NCBI RefSeq assembly: GCF_018141165.1
Contig: NZ_CP058557.1
Location: 372,001-436,000, forward strand
Length of the DNA: 64,000 nt
Direction of reading: 5' to 3'
Origin: Alkaliphilus sp. B6464
GTDB taxonomy: Bacteria > Bacillota > Clostridia > Peptostreptococcales > Natronincolaceae
Below, in pieces: positions 34,513 to 45,800 of this stretch (positions within the stretch are counted from its first letter, which is position 1; every line of letters starts with the position of its first letter). Under the pieces are notes generated by a model. It worked only from the letters and a program-made list of their open reading frames with translations, made no database searches and was not told the origin of the DNA. The translations under genes were made by a program, and so were the position numbers.

Positions 34513-37500
34513 TCATAATACTATCCTAACAGCCGTCCCCTCTCCACCAAACTCTGGAGGTGAAACAATTAGCTTAATAGGAACTCTACTTTTAAGTTCT
34601 TCTACATGGCTTATAATTCCAACACTTAACTTTTCTGAGTGTAGTCTTTCTAGGGCATTCATAACAACTTCAAGTAGGTCACTATCGAGTGTACCAAATC
34701 CCTCGTCAAGGAAGAAAAACTCTAATGGTGCACTTCCCTTTAGTTGGATATGGGAGGATAGGGCTAATGCAAGTGATAAAGAGGTTAAAAAAGTTTCTCC
34801 GCCAGAAAGTGTATTTGTTGCCCTTCTAATTCCACCGTTAAAATCATCTCTCATTATAAAGTTACCGCTACTATCTAACTCTAGCGCATATCTACTTCTT
34901 GTAATTTCTTTTAGCCATTTTGAAGCTTCTTTTGCAATATACTTTAATTGGTTAATAGCTACATACTCTACGAACCTATTACCCTCCAGCATTTTGCTTA
35001 ATTCTAAAAGAAGGTCCAGCTTATGGGTTATTTTCTTTTCCTCTTTTTTAAGCTCTTTTATGGTTTCCAGCTTTTCTTTAACATCCTTAACAACTTGCTG
35101 AACTTCTCCAATTTCCTTGGATTTTTCCTCTTGAGTTTGCTTTTTGTTAGCCAATAACTCCTGTATTTGAATCCAAGCCTCCTCTGTTAAGAGCCTACCA
35201 TCTAAAGCCTTATTAATTCTGCCTAAGTTATGATCAATATTTTTAACCTCATCGTCATAAGCCATAATTCGTTTTTCTAATTTCTTTAATTGTTCTTCTT
35301 CAAATAAGTATTCTTTTATTTCCTCTATGGAACCAAAACCCTGTTCCTTAGTATTTTCTTCTAGTTCTAGTTTTTTTAGACCGTAATCATTTGCTAAATT
35401 AACTCTGTTATTCTCTGCAATAGCCTTTTCTTCTACCATCTTTTGCTGCAGAGCTTTACCCCTTTCAACCCTTTCTTTAAGCGCTTTTTCTGCTTCTTCT
35501 ACCTCTTTTATTTTGTTTTCTAAGGCTACCTTATACTCTTTAGGATTCTTGTTTTCAGCAAGTTTTTTTATTCTTTCAATAGATAAAGCTAGTTGTTTTT
35601 TATTTTCTTCTAACTGCTGTTTATTTTTTACTATTTCTAAATTTAAGGAATGTAGCTTCTCTTCTAGGCTCTCTCTTTGTCGATTTTCCACTTCTACAAT
35701 TTCTCTCAATTTTTTTAGTTCTTTTTCTTTTTCCGATCTTTCTCTATCCCAACTTTTCATTTGATTATATTCGACAGCAATATTTTCAATTTTGAGTTCA
35801 TCTTTTAATTTTTCATATAATAAGGACATATCCTTGATACTTTGCGATAGCTTATCAATCTTATTGCCTAGTGTATTATAGCTTCCACCATCTTTTTGCA
35901 GTTCTATATTTAATCCTGCAATTAATGTATTCGTAGTATTTATATTTTCTTTGTTTTTTTCTATTTCCTCTTCTACTTTAGTTTTACTACTAATATATTC
36001 TTCTCTCTTCTTAGCTAATTTCTCTAATTCTTCTTCTAATTCTACAACTTCTTTTCTAATATCCTCAATAGACTGATCTTTAACTAGCTTTTCTATATCT
36101 TCTAAATTAGTCTTCTTTATATCTTCTTCTTTAACTATCTGGGCTATGGAAATATCTAGCTTTGTTTTCTCTTCCTTTAAAGCAATTAACATTGTCTCAA
36201 TTCCATTTAACTCATCGGTTTTATCTATTAAGAACTCTGCTTCTTTGTCCTGTGCAGGATGTGGATGCTCTTTTGAGCCACATACGGGACACGACTGATC
36301 TTTATGTAAATGTTTAGCTAGTTGTGCTGCAAAGGATTGCATCTCTAAATTTTTAACTTCTGTCTTTAATACTTCTAGATTTCTTTCCGCTTCATTAATT
36401 TGTGAAATATACTGTCCTTGCTTTTTTTCCAAGGAGGATTTTACCATTAATAAGTCTTCTATATCTTTAACTAAAGCTGATTTTTGAATTAAATGTTCTT
36501 CCAAGGAAGTTAATTCTCCTTTTTTCTTCTCCAGCTCTATCTTATTTGTAAAAATAAAATTTTCATCCTTTAAAGGAGTTTTCTCCAATAACTTTCCATC
36601 TTCAATAAATTTACGTAATACTACTTCTAGCTTTTCTTTTTTATCTAATTCTTCCTTTAGTTTTATTTTATTATTTTCTATAATCTTAGATAAGTCCAAA
36701 AGAAGTTTATCATTTTCCTTTTTCTCTAATGATACTTTTTCCATATCCTTTTCCAGCCTATAGGCTTCTTCTAGCCCTTCTCTAATATGGGGCCCTATGT
36801 ATATTTCCTCTAAATATTTCTCTATTTCCTTTGCTTTTAACTGAAGTTCCAACCTTCTGGCTCTTAGTTTTTCTAATATTTTGGATTTATCTTCATTATG
36901 TTTAGTGTTACTTATATAGATTTCTTCAAGGACTTTAATTTCTTTTATTAGTATCTGATTTTGTTCCGCCATCTCCTGGGCCTGTTTACAGTTTTCTATT
37001 TTAGCTATTAAATTTGGAAACTGTTCTTCTTTATATGCTAAGGCTTTTTGATGATTTTCTTCTACCTCTTTTAGTTTTTCATTAACCCTTGGTAAGTCTT
37101 TTTCTAGTTTTTCTAAAGCTAGATTATTAATACTTATTTTTTCGTCTATAGATCTTAAATTTGTAATGTAAGGCTTTAGTAGGTTAGCCTTTTCACCCAT
37201 TACAAACCTTCTGCGACTTTCCTCTATTTCTAGCTTCTTTTCTTCTAATATCTTTTTAGTAGCTTCATATATCTTTAGTTCTTCTTGCAAACTCCAAATT
37301 CTTTTACTATCTTCATATTCCTTATCTAGCCTTTGTATTTCAGTCTTAAGCTCCTTCTCTTCCTCTAATAACAAAGCGAGTTTGTCTGATACTTCTTTAT
37401 AATAATCCTCAGTAATACCTTCGTAGCCCTTAAGCTGACCTTCTAAATCTATTCGCTTTACATCATATTTTTTTCTTTCAGCATTAATTTTGTCCATTAT

Positions 37501-38040
37501 CTCTTTACCATACTGCTCTAGCCCGAAAATGCGCTCCAGCATATTTCGTCTTTCCCTGCCAGTTAGCTTTAAAAACTCACTAAACTTTCCTTGTGGAAGA
37601 ACTACAGATCGGGTAAAGTCATCAGAATTAAGACCTATAACCCTTATTACTTCATTGTTAACACTGGTAACCCCTTCAGCAAGTATGTTTATTTCCTCTC
37701 CGTCTATTTCCATTATTCTGGCTAGGGAGGTCTCTATACCGCCACCTTTTTTCCGTCTAATTCCTCTTTCTAAGCGATAGATTTTTCGAGCTTTCCCATC
37801 TAAAATTTGAAACTCAAAGCTTACCTCTCCTCTGTCAGCTTCTGTATTAATAAACTCTTTAGAGTCTCTTGCAATATTTCCATATAGGGCTAAGGTTATA
37901 GCATCTAATATGGAGGACTTACCACTGCCGGTAGGGCCGAAGATTCCAAATAACCCCTTTTCTACTAACCTATCAAACTCAATTATCTGCTCATTATTAA
38001 AGCTATTTATTCCCTTTATTTTTAATAGACTAGGCCTCAT
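34513..38040 (-). CDS. sbcC: Exonuclease subunit SbcC (Rad50-like)
   Basis: It is the ATPase subunit of the SbcCD nuclease that opens and trims hairpins and blocked DNA ends. The 1175 aa have Walker A GIFGPTGSGKSSILDAI at the N-terminus, two very long antiparallel coiled coils, and the zinc hook CPVCGSKEHPHP (about residue 583). The C-terminal half has signature TLSGGETFLTSLSLALALS and Walker B FFLDEGFGTLD. It overlaps sbcD by 11 bases at the end of the addB-addA-sbcD-sbcC operon. Confidence 0.97.
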   Translation of the reverse strand: MRPSLLKIKGINSFNNEQIIEFDRLVEKGLFGIFGPTGSGKSSILDAITLALYGNIARDSKEFINTEADRGEVSFEFQILDGKARKIYRLERGIRRKKGGGIETSLARIMEIDGEEINILAEGVTSVNNEVIRVIGLNSDDFTRSVVLPQGKFSEFLKLTGRERRNMLERIFGLEQYGKEIMDKINAERKKYDVKRIDLEGQLKGYEGITEDYYKEVSDKLALLLEEEKELKTEIQRLDKEYEDSKRIWSLQEELKIYEATKKILEEKKLEIEESRRRFVMGEKANLLKPYITNLRSIDEKISINNLALEKLEKDLPRVNEKLKEVEENHQKALAYKEEQFPNLIAKIENCKQAQEMAEQNQILIKEIKVLEEIYISNTKHNEDKSKILEKLRARRLELQLKAKEIEKYLEEIYIGPHIREGLEEAYRLEKDMEKVSLEKKENDKLLLDLSKIIENNKIKLKEELDKKEKLEVVLRKFIEDGKLLEKTPLKDENFIFTNKIELEKKKGELTSLEEHLIQKSALVKDIEDLLMVKSSLEKKQGQYISQINEAERNLEVLKTEVKNLEMQSFAAQLAKHLHKDQSCPVCGSKEHPHPAQDKEAEFLIDKTDELNGIETMLIALKEEKTKLDISIAQIVKEEDIKKTNLEDIEKLVKDQSIEDIRKEVVELEEELEKLAKKREEYISSKTKVEEEIEKNKENINTTNTLIAGLNIELQKDGGSYNTLGNKIDKLSQSIKDMSLLYEKLKDELKIENIAVEYNQMKSWDRERSEKEKELKKLREIVEVENRQRESLEEKLHSLNLEIVKNKQQLEENKKQLALSIERIKKLAENKNPKEYKVALENKIKEVEEAEKALKERVERGKALQQKMVEEKAIAENNRVNLANDYGLKKLELEENTKEQGFGSIEEIKEYLFEEEQLKKLEKRIMAYDDEVKNIDHNLGRINKALDGRLLTEEAWIQIQELLANKKQTQEEKSKEIGEVQQVVKDVKEKLETIKELKKEEKKITHKLDLLLELSKMLEGNRFVEYVAINQLKYIAKEASKWLKEITRSRYALELDSSGNFIMRDDFNGGIRRATNTLSGGETFLTSLSLALALSSHIQLKGSAPLEFFFLDEGFGTLDSDLLEVVMNALERLHSEKLSVGIISHVEELKSRVPIKLIVSPPEFGGEGTAVRIVL

Positions 38041-39250
38041 CTTCTTTCATCTCTCCCTGTACAATTGTACTAAATAGGTCCATTAGCTCCTCTGTAGGAT
38101 TAACACCATTTCTATATATGTAGTAGTCCTTAAATAAATCTTCAATCCTCATGGATGCAATATCCGCTATATCCTCTTCTTCCTTCTCCATTTCTTTAAA
38201 TACGGGTTTAATCTCTACTATGTGAGGACGTAGTTTCTTCATTTCCTTAATTTCTGACTGGGTCATTACCCTATCCGTTTCAATCTCTAAATAAACCCAA
38301 ATATCCCTTTCACCATCATCTTGACATCTTTTTACGGCATCTTCTATACTTTTACATTTCCACACTTCTATAGGCTTGTAGTTTTTCAAATAAACCTCTT
38401 CTACTTTTACCTCTTTTCCCACATTAACATCCACCATATATACACATTTACTATAATGGATTTCCTTTTTACTATATTCAATGGGAGAACCCGAATAATA
38501 GGCCTTTAATTTTCCACTGCCTACAACTTTTTGTGGCTTATGTAAATGCCCTAGAGCCACGTAATGGGCATTTTGTGGAAGATGATTGGCATCAACTGTT
38601 AAGGAGCCTCCTAGTTGGATTGGTCTTTCGGAGCCAACCTCCTCTCCACCCATAACAAAGAGATGAGAAACAGCTAAATTAATAGTATCCTCCCTATATT
38701 TTTCTGATAGATTACTGAAAATCTCCCCAATACGTTCTGAATAGGATCTTCTTCTAGCTTCTTCTTCTATTTCCTCTGAAAGTAGCTCGTTAAGTCTTTG
38801 TTCACTAGGGTAGGGAAGGGTAAGTACAACTACCCTTTCCCCTTTAACTTCCATCTCTAAAAATCCTTCCCCAGCATCTACAATTTGAAATGAACCATAT
38901 TTTCCTATTTCAATAGTGCTTTTTGGCTTCCCAAGTAATACAACTCCATGATCATAAGCTAGAGGGCTGGCAGCCACTAGTCTATCTGGGTTATCGTGGT
39001 TTCCTGCAACTATAATTACTGGCCTTTCTCCGTTTCTGGAAAGCCTTTTTACACTGTTATAAAAAAGCCTTTCTGCTTGTGCAGGGGGATTGCTGGTATC
39101 ATAAATATCTCCAGCAATTAAAATAAGATCTATCTCTCTTTCCTCAACTATATTAACTAATTCATCTAAAAATCTTTCCTGTTCTGCAAGCCGACTATTA
39201 CCCTCTAGGTTTTTACCTAAATGCCAGTCGGAGGTGTGTAGTATCCTCAT
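38030..39250 (-). CDS. sbcD: Exonuclease subunit SbcD (Mre11-like)
   Basis: It is the nuclease subunit partner of SbcC. It has the metallophosphoesterase motifs RILHTSDWHLGKNLEG, LILIAGDIYDTSNPPAQ, VIIVAGNHDNPDRL, LAVSHLFVMGG and HYVALGHLHKPQ in order. The C-terminal capping domain follows. The 406 aa are normal. Its ATG overlaps the addA stop by four bases. Confidence 0.97.
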   Translation of the reverse strand: MRILHTSDWHLGKNLEGNSRLAEQERFLDELVNIVEEREIDLILIAGDIYDTSNPPAQAERLFYNSVKRLSRNGERPVIIVAGNHDNPDRLVAASPLAYDHGVVLLGKPKSTIEIGKYGSFQIVDAGEGFLEMEVKGERVVVLTLPYPSEQRLNELLSEEIEEEARRRSYSERIGEIFSNLSEKYREDTINLAVSHLFVMGGEEVGSERPIQLGGSLTVDANHLPQNAHYVALGHLHKPQKVVGSGKLKAYYSGSPIEYSKKEIHYSKCVYMVDVNVGKEVKVEEVYLKNYKPIEVWKCKSIEDAVKRCQDDGERDIWVYLEIETDRVMTQSEIKEMKKLRPHIVEIKPVFKEMEKEEEDIADIASMRIEDLFKDYYIYRNGVNPTEELMDLFSTIVQGEMKEDEA

Positions 39251-42200
39251 ATTCTCACCCCTTGATCCACATCAAATAAATATAAATAGGTTTCCTTTAC
39301 CTTTCTTTCTGTAACTCTCTCCAAGGCTTCCCTATAAAGAGATAGCTGTACTTCATATTTTGCCGCTACACTATGGATATCTCCATTAATTACAATATCA
39401 TTTTTATAATCCACTAGAACTAGACCATCCTCTTCTTCAAAATAGCAGTCAATAATCCCTTGAACAAGAAGCTTTTCCTCTAGTTCTTCCGAGGATCCAT
39501 TAATTACATCAACAGCAGATTTTTCAATAATAAAAGGAGATTCCCTATATACTTTCTTTGCCATAAGCATTCTTTTGCCTATCTCACTGTTAAAGTAGTT
39601 AAGTATTTTCTCCACATTTACTACCTTAGCTTCCTCTTCTGTAATAAGCTCTCTAGCCACCATAAAATTCACCTGTTGATGAATATTATCTTCACTATCA
39701 ACATTATTCAAATCTAAATGCTGAAGAACAAAGTGGATAATAGTACCTCTTTCCGCCGCTGTAAAGGCCTTTTTACCTTCCATAAACTTAGGGGACTTAA
39801 CCAAAATCGGTATTTGATGGACAATGGAATCCATCTCATGAAAATTAGCTCTTTTAATATCCGATACGGATAGCTTAGATGGTATAAATATTGCCTGAGG
39901 ATATTCATACTGCCAGTTTAATCTACTGTCAATTTCATCTTTATATCCAGTATAGCTATTTGGAGAAAAGTCTTCCCTATTAAAATTAATAAGCTTTTCC
40001 TTATATTCCTCTTCCTTTAATAGTTTTTCTTGCTCTTCCAGTATTATGGCTTGTCTTCCTAAAATATTTACTGTCCATTTAGAATCCTCATCTTTATATT
40101 TAAAATCATCAAAGTCGAAATCTCCAAGCTGTCTTAAAACCTCACCATCAGGATGTTTTATAAGGGCAGCACCTATCCAATCTAAATAATTCCTTGCATT
40201 CATTAAGGAATAGGTGTTATCTACCTTATTCCAATTTTTAACTAATTTATCTATGTTTCGTAAAGAACCTACTACAATAAGCTTATCCTTTGGTCTGGTA
40301 AATGCAACGTATAAAATCCTCATTTCCTCCGATAAGCTTTCTATCTTGATCTGATCCTTCATAGCAAGCTTTGCAATTGTATCTCTATAGGTTCTTAACT
40401 CAGGGTCTACAAACTTTGGCCCTAGGCCTAGGTCCTTATGAAGTAAAACATCTGCGCTGGTATCCCTAAGGTTAAAGTTCTTCCCCATCCCCGCAGCAAT
40501 TACTACAGGAAACTCTAAGCCCTTACTTTTATGGATACTCATTATTCTAACCACATTATCATTTTCACTAAGTATTTTTGCCGCACCCATATCGCCCTTA
40601 CTGCTTTGGAGCTTTTCAATAAACTTTATAAAGTTAAACAAACCCTTAATAGAGGTCTTTTCAAACTGACTAGCACGATCAAATAAAATTCTAAGGTTAG
40701 CTTGACGTTGAAGTCCACCAGGCATAGCTCCTACATAATAGTAGTAGCCAGTGTCCATAAAAAGCTTCCAAATAAATTGGTCTATTTTTATATATCTAGC
40801 CTCATTGCTCCATTTATTTAGCTTTTCAATAAAGGAAGTAAGTTTACTCTTCAAGTTATCATCATTTTCTTCAATATACTTCTCTATTGCATCGTAATAG
40901 GTACCACTTTTGTCGTTTATTCTAATGTTAATTAGTTCCTCTGTAGTAAAGTCACCAACAGGAGAACGCATAACACTTAGTAGTGGAATATCTTGCCTTT
41001 TATTATCGATTACCCTTAATAAATTAAGAAACATATTTACTTCTATAGCTTCAAAATATCCTGTGTTGGCATCGGCATAGGCAGGTATTCCTTCCCTAAC
41101 AAATACCTCTAAAAAGCTTTGGGCCCAGTTTTGTGTTGTTCTTAAAAGCACTACAATATCTTTGTATTCTAGTTTTCTATATGCTCCAATTCGTCCGTCA
41201 TAAATTTCTTCACTTAGTAACTCCTTAATTCTTTTAGCTACAATACGAGCCTCTACCTCGATGTCTGCCAACTCCTGCAATTCCTCTTCTATATCCTCAT
41301 CTATTTCCACATTTTTTTCTATCAAATTAACTTCTATAGAGGGATCTTCTATAGGCTCAAAACTAACTCCTTGATATAGGGCAGCTCTATCATCATAGTC
41401 TATTTCTCCTAGTTCCTTAGACATAATATGCCTAAATATATAGTTAACACCTCTTAAAACCTCACCCCTACTTCTAAAGTTTTTAGCAAGGTCTATTCTT
41501 CTATTAATATCTCCTTCTTTTTCTCCAAAGGTCTCGTACTTTTCAATAAATAGGGTAGGATCCGCTAGACGGAAGCGGTAAATACTTTGCTTAACGTCTC
41601 CTACCATAAAAAGATTGTTATCTCGCTTAATTGATTGGATAAGAGTTTCCTGCACAATGTTACTATCCTGATATTCGTCTACAAAAATATATTCAAATCT
41701 TTCCTTATACTCTTTAGCCACCAGATCATTAGCTAAAATTTTAAGGGCATAATGCTCTAAGTCGTTAAAATCAACAATACCTCTGTCCGCCTTCTTTTCA
41801 GCATATATATTTGTAAACCTTGTAATAAGTTTATATAAATAATCCATTAAAGGGGATAGTCTATTTAAATCATCCACATATTCCTCTGGACTAACAGTAA
41901 AGATATTGTCTTTTATATCCTTAATAATATCCTTAGCCTTATCCCTTAGCCCCTTAGCCTCTTCCCTTAAAACTTGATCACTTTCCTTTGAGGTCTTTAA
42001 TCTATCGTGCTTTACGCTGTTTAACCTATCATAAAATGAGATAATAGGCATATGTAAATTACCATAAAGCTCCCTTATTTGGCCTAAGTCCGAAAGTATG
42101 GCTTCTTCGTAGACCTCTGGTCCAGTAGGTTGTTGGGCAATAGTAAGTGCATCGTTTAAAAGATCTATAGCACCCTTTAACTGAATTTCAATTCTACCTT

Positions 42201-42840
42201 TAATAGTTTTAATCCAAGAACTATCATTAAAGCCTTCAATAGATAGGGAAAATTCCTCTACCTTTTCCTTTAGCCATGCTTCTGGATAGGGCTGACTTTG
42301 AATAAAACCATATACTTTTAACACTAAATCCTGTAGTGGTCTATCTTCCCTTGTTCCTCCAAAGGCTTCAACTAATTGAAAAAATACATCATTTGCCCCT
42401 TCATACTCATCTTCAAACAACTCTTCTAAGGCTTCTAATCTCATAATGCTGGTTTCTGTAACATCTCCAATTCTAAAGCCAGGGTCCACATCAATAATAT
42501 GAAAGTGCTTTCTTACCACATCTATACAAAAGGAGTGGATAGTGGTTATAGATGCTCTGTTAAGAAGGTTAATTTGTCTTCTTAAATGTTCTTCTTGATT
42601 GGTTTTCTTCTCCATTTCCTCCATTATAGCCCCTGCTATTCTTTCCCTCATTTCCCCAGCAGCAGCATTGGTAAAGGTCACTATCAAAAGCTTATCTATA
42701 TCAATTTTATCCTTTAAAATAATTTGAATAATCCGCTCAACAAGTACAGCAGTTTTACCAGAACCAGCCGCAGCAGCTACTAAAAGATTACTTCCCCTAG
42801 CATCTATGGCAGATTGTTGCTCTCTAGTCCAGTTTCTCAT
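39247..42840 (-). CDS. addA: ATP-dependent helicase/nuclease subunit AddA
   Basis: It is the helicase-nuclease subunit of AddAB, which processes double-strand breaks for recombination in Firmicutes. The 1197 aa have Walker A LLVAAAAGSGKTAVLVERI near the start, the UvrD-like motifs FVDEYQDSNIVQE, GDVKQSIYRFRLADP and SIHKSKGLEFPVV, and a C-terminal RecB-type nuclease with LVLVDYKND and YEVQLSLYREAL. It overlaps addB by 17 bases. Confidence 0.97.
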   Translation of the reverse strand: MRNWTREQQSAIDARGSNLLVAAAAGSGKTAVLVERIIQIILKDKIDIDKLLIVTFTNAAAGEMRERIAGAIMEEMEKKTNQEEHLRRQINLLNRASITTIHSFCIDVVRKHFHIIDVDPGFRIGDVTETSIMRLEALEELFEDEYEGANDVFFQLVEAFGGTREDRPLQDLVLKVYGFIQSQPYPEAWLKEKVEEFSLSIEGFNDSSWIKTIKGRIEIQLKGAIDLLNDALTIAQQPTGPEVYEEAILSDLGQIRELYGNLHMPIISFYDRLNSVKHDRLKTSKESDQVLREEAKGLRDKAKDIIKDIKDNIFTVSPEEYVDDLNRLSPLMDYLYKLITRFTNIYAEKKADRGIVDFNDLEHYALKILANDLVAKEYKERFEYIFVDEYQDSNIVQETLIQSIKRDNNLFMVGDVKQSIYRFRLADPTLFIEKYETFGEKEGDINRRIDLAKNFRSRGEVLRGVNYIFRHIMSKELGEIDYDDRAALYQGVSFEPIEDPSIEVNLIEKNVEIDEDIEEELQELADIEVEARIVAKRIKELLSEEIYDGRIGAYRKLEYKDIVVLLRTTQNWAQSFLEVFVREGIPAYADANTGYFEAIEVNMFLNLLRVIDNKRQDIPLLSVMRSPVGDFTTEELINIRINDKSGTYYDAIEKYIEENDDNLKSKLTSFIEKLNKWSNEARYIKIDQFIWKLFMDTGYYYYVGAMPGGLQRQANLRILFDRASQFEKTSIKGLFNFIKFIEKLQSSKGDMGAAKILSENDNVVRIMSIHKSKGLEFPVVIAAGMGKNFNLRDTSADVLLHKDLGLGPKFVDPELRTYRDTIAKLAMKDQIKIESLSEEMRILYVAFTRPKDKLIVVGSLRNIDKLVKNWNKVDNTYSLMNARNYLDWIGAALIKHPDGEVLRQLGDFDFDDFKYKDEDSKWTVNILGRQAIILEEQEKLLKEEEYKEKLINFNREDFSPNSYTGYKDEIDSRLNWQYEYPQAIFIPSKLSVSDIKRANFHEMDSIVHQIPILVKSPKFMEGKKAFTAAERGTIIHFVLQHLDLNNVDSEDNIHQQVNFMVARELITEEEAKVVNVEKILNYFNSEIGKRMLMAKKVYRESPFIIEKSAVDVINGSSEELEEKLLVQGIIDCYFEEEDGLVLVDYKNDIVINGDIHSVAAKYEVQLSLYREALERVTERKVKETYLYLFDVDQGVRI

Positions 42841-45800
42841 CAGCCTTTCCCTCCTTTTTTATCTTTTCAAGGACTTCATCGGGCTTTAATTCCTTAACAT
42901 TTTTATATTGATTTTCATGGAAGCTATTATCAAATTGACATATGGAAATATAGGTACAATATTTACAAGAAGTATCTTCACCTTTTTTAAAAGGTTCTAT
43001 TTTAACATTTCCCTTTAGCATTTCCTCTCCAATTTCCTTAATAAGTCCCCTTACATGCTTAAGTAGGGCTTTAAAATCCTCTTCTGGAAGGGCAGAGGAT
43101 GTCTTAGATATTTCTCCATCCTTTGTTAATCCTGCTGGAATAACATCAGAGGATCTACCTATCTCTTCATCTATCTTTTTAATAATATTTACATCCTTTA
43201 GTACTAATCCTCTCATCTTTAGCTTTTTATTTATTTCCTTTTCTACTTCCTCAACTGCCTTTTCTGTAGTTTTAATCATTGGATCATCTATTTTAAAGTA
43301 AAATATACCTCCAGGGTGAACCTCTACCTTATGTTTTTGAGATTGACTAGACAATATTGCATCTAAATAAACCATTAACTGAATTTGAAAGCCATAATAA
43401 ACATCAGAAAGACTAAAATCCTTACTTCCAGATTTATAATCAATTATTTTAACATAATTTCCTTCTTCATCATTTAATATATCAACTCTATCTATTCTAC
43501 CTTCTAAATAAATTTTCTCTCCAGTTTCAAGTTCAATCACAATAGGAGGTATATCTCCATCAAGACCAAAATTAATTTCATGGCCCATAGGAACAAATTC
43601 ACCTTTCTTTACATGCTCTGTTAAGGTCCATATAGCCCTTTTGCTAATTCTTTTTAGCCTAGTAACCAAGTACTTATACCTGTGGGTGCTGAGCATAATA
43701 CCATGTTCAAACTCTGGTACCATTTCGTCTATAACCTTTTCAACTAAATAATCGCTTTGCTTCCTAGTTAACTCCTTCCACTGGATTTGTTCTGCCATCA
43801 TTTCCTTGGTAAACTGCTCCATAGAATCGTGGAATAATCTCCCTATATCTGGATTAGACAGCTCATATTCTTTCCTCTCCTTTGGTCTTAAGCCATAGGT
43901 CACAAAATGAGAGAATGGACAGTTTGCAAATCTTTCAAGCCTAGAAACACTGGATTTAATAGGATTATCATAAAGACTTCTTGCCTTTTTCTCTCCTATG
44001 TAGGTGATTTGATTTTGATGGAATAGTCCCTTAACCATAAGATTACGTCTTTCTTCCCATTTAGAATTGTCAGTGTACCAACCATATACATCCCACCAAA
44101 CATCTTCCATTGGTTTATCGTCCATTTTTAGTCTTATGTTTTCTGTCATATATTTAAATGTACTAACTGGTGTTGTTATAAGATGAAGCTGTCTATCCAA
44201 AGTATTTACAACATCACTTTTTATATTTAAATTTTTAAATAGCTTTTTAAAACGGTCTGCTAAAATAGAAGGCCTCATGGCTCTACCTTCCTGATCTGCC
44301 AAGGCATAGCTTATCCACAAATATTCTGTAGGCTTTGAGAAGGCAGAGTATATCATAAACTGTTCTTCTAGTAGTGAAGTTTCTAAAGTAGTGCCTATGG
44401 GAAGCCCCTTTTTCTCCAAAGATTCCCGCTCATGATCCAACAGTATTCCACCGTCCTCTTTGCCAGAAGGAAGTATTCCATCGTTTACTCCTACTACAAA
44501 TAAAGCTTTAATATCATGACTTTTTGACCTTTCTATACTACCAACTAGTACCTGATCTACAGTGGAAGGAATAACCCCTACTTCACATGCTGAAAATCCA
44601 GCCTCCAAAATCCTCCCATATTCTTTTAATGTAGTGCTTTCCTCAGCTAATATTTCTGTTAACTGGTCAAGTATCTCCATAATTTTATTCCATATTTGGG
44701 TGTTTTCATTTACATACTCAAAATATTTTTGTTCTCTAAGCTCTTCAATCCAGCTATCTAGTTTTTCTTCTATGTTAAGGTTCTTCATAAACTCGAACAA
44801 CGCCTTTGTAATATCTCCAACCTTCTTTTTACGATAAATCTTTTTTTCAAATTTAGTGAAGTTAGAAATAAATCTTTCTCTTAAATCGTTGTATTTTTCA
44901 AGTTTCTCTTCATCGCCTTTTGTAAATGCTTCAGAATAAGCCCTTCCTTTAATGCCATATTGAAGAACATAGTTTTCCAGCTCCTCTACCTCATCCTTTG
45001 TTAAATCACTAAAACCGGTTTTTAGAAATCTGAATACGTCCTCATACTGATATCCCCTAGCTAGAATTTCTATGCTAGAGAAAATAAGCTCTATCATAGG
45101 ATTGTTCATAATAGACCTTTTTTCGTCCATAAAATAAGGTATATTGTACTCTTCAAATACCCTTTTCAATATCATACTATATTGATCCAGTCCACCAGAA
45201 ACGAGGGCTATGTCCTTCCATCTATAGCCTCTATTACGTACTAAATGAATTATTTGAGCAGCCACGTTTTCCATTTCTGAATAAAGGTTAGAGCCAGCAA
45301 AAACCTCTAAATTAATAATTTCATCAGTATATTGCTTATATGGATAGCTATACAACTCTCTTTCTATATGCTCAATCTCTTTAACCTTTGGCAATACCTG
45401 TCTTTCAGTTATATCTAAATTGATTACCTCTTCCTCTAATCTTAATTTCTGAGCTATTGCCTTTATTTTTAAATATGTTTTTTGGTTAATCTGGAATAAA
45501 TCCTTATCTTTTTCCTTAGAATTTAACTCCATAGTAAAGGTAATGGTAATGTTTTTTACCTTCTCTGCTAATTTTTCAATAACCCTAAATATTTGGGGAG
45601 TAAAAGTCTGAAACCCATCTATCCAAATTTCCGCACCTTCTAAAAATTGAACTCTCTCAATATTCTCAATAAGTAAGTCCACATGGTCTTCATTATCTAC
45701 ATATCTCCCCTTTAAATAATTATTAAACCTTTGATATAGAAGGGTAATATCCTCTAGCTTTCGCCTTAATATTGTATCTTCCTCCATTTCATTAAGCTCC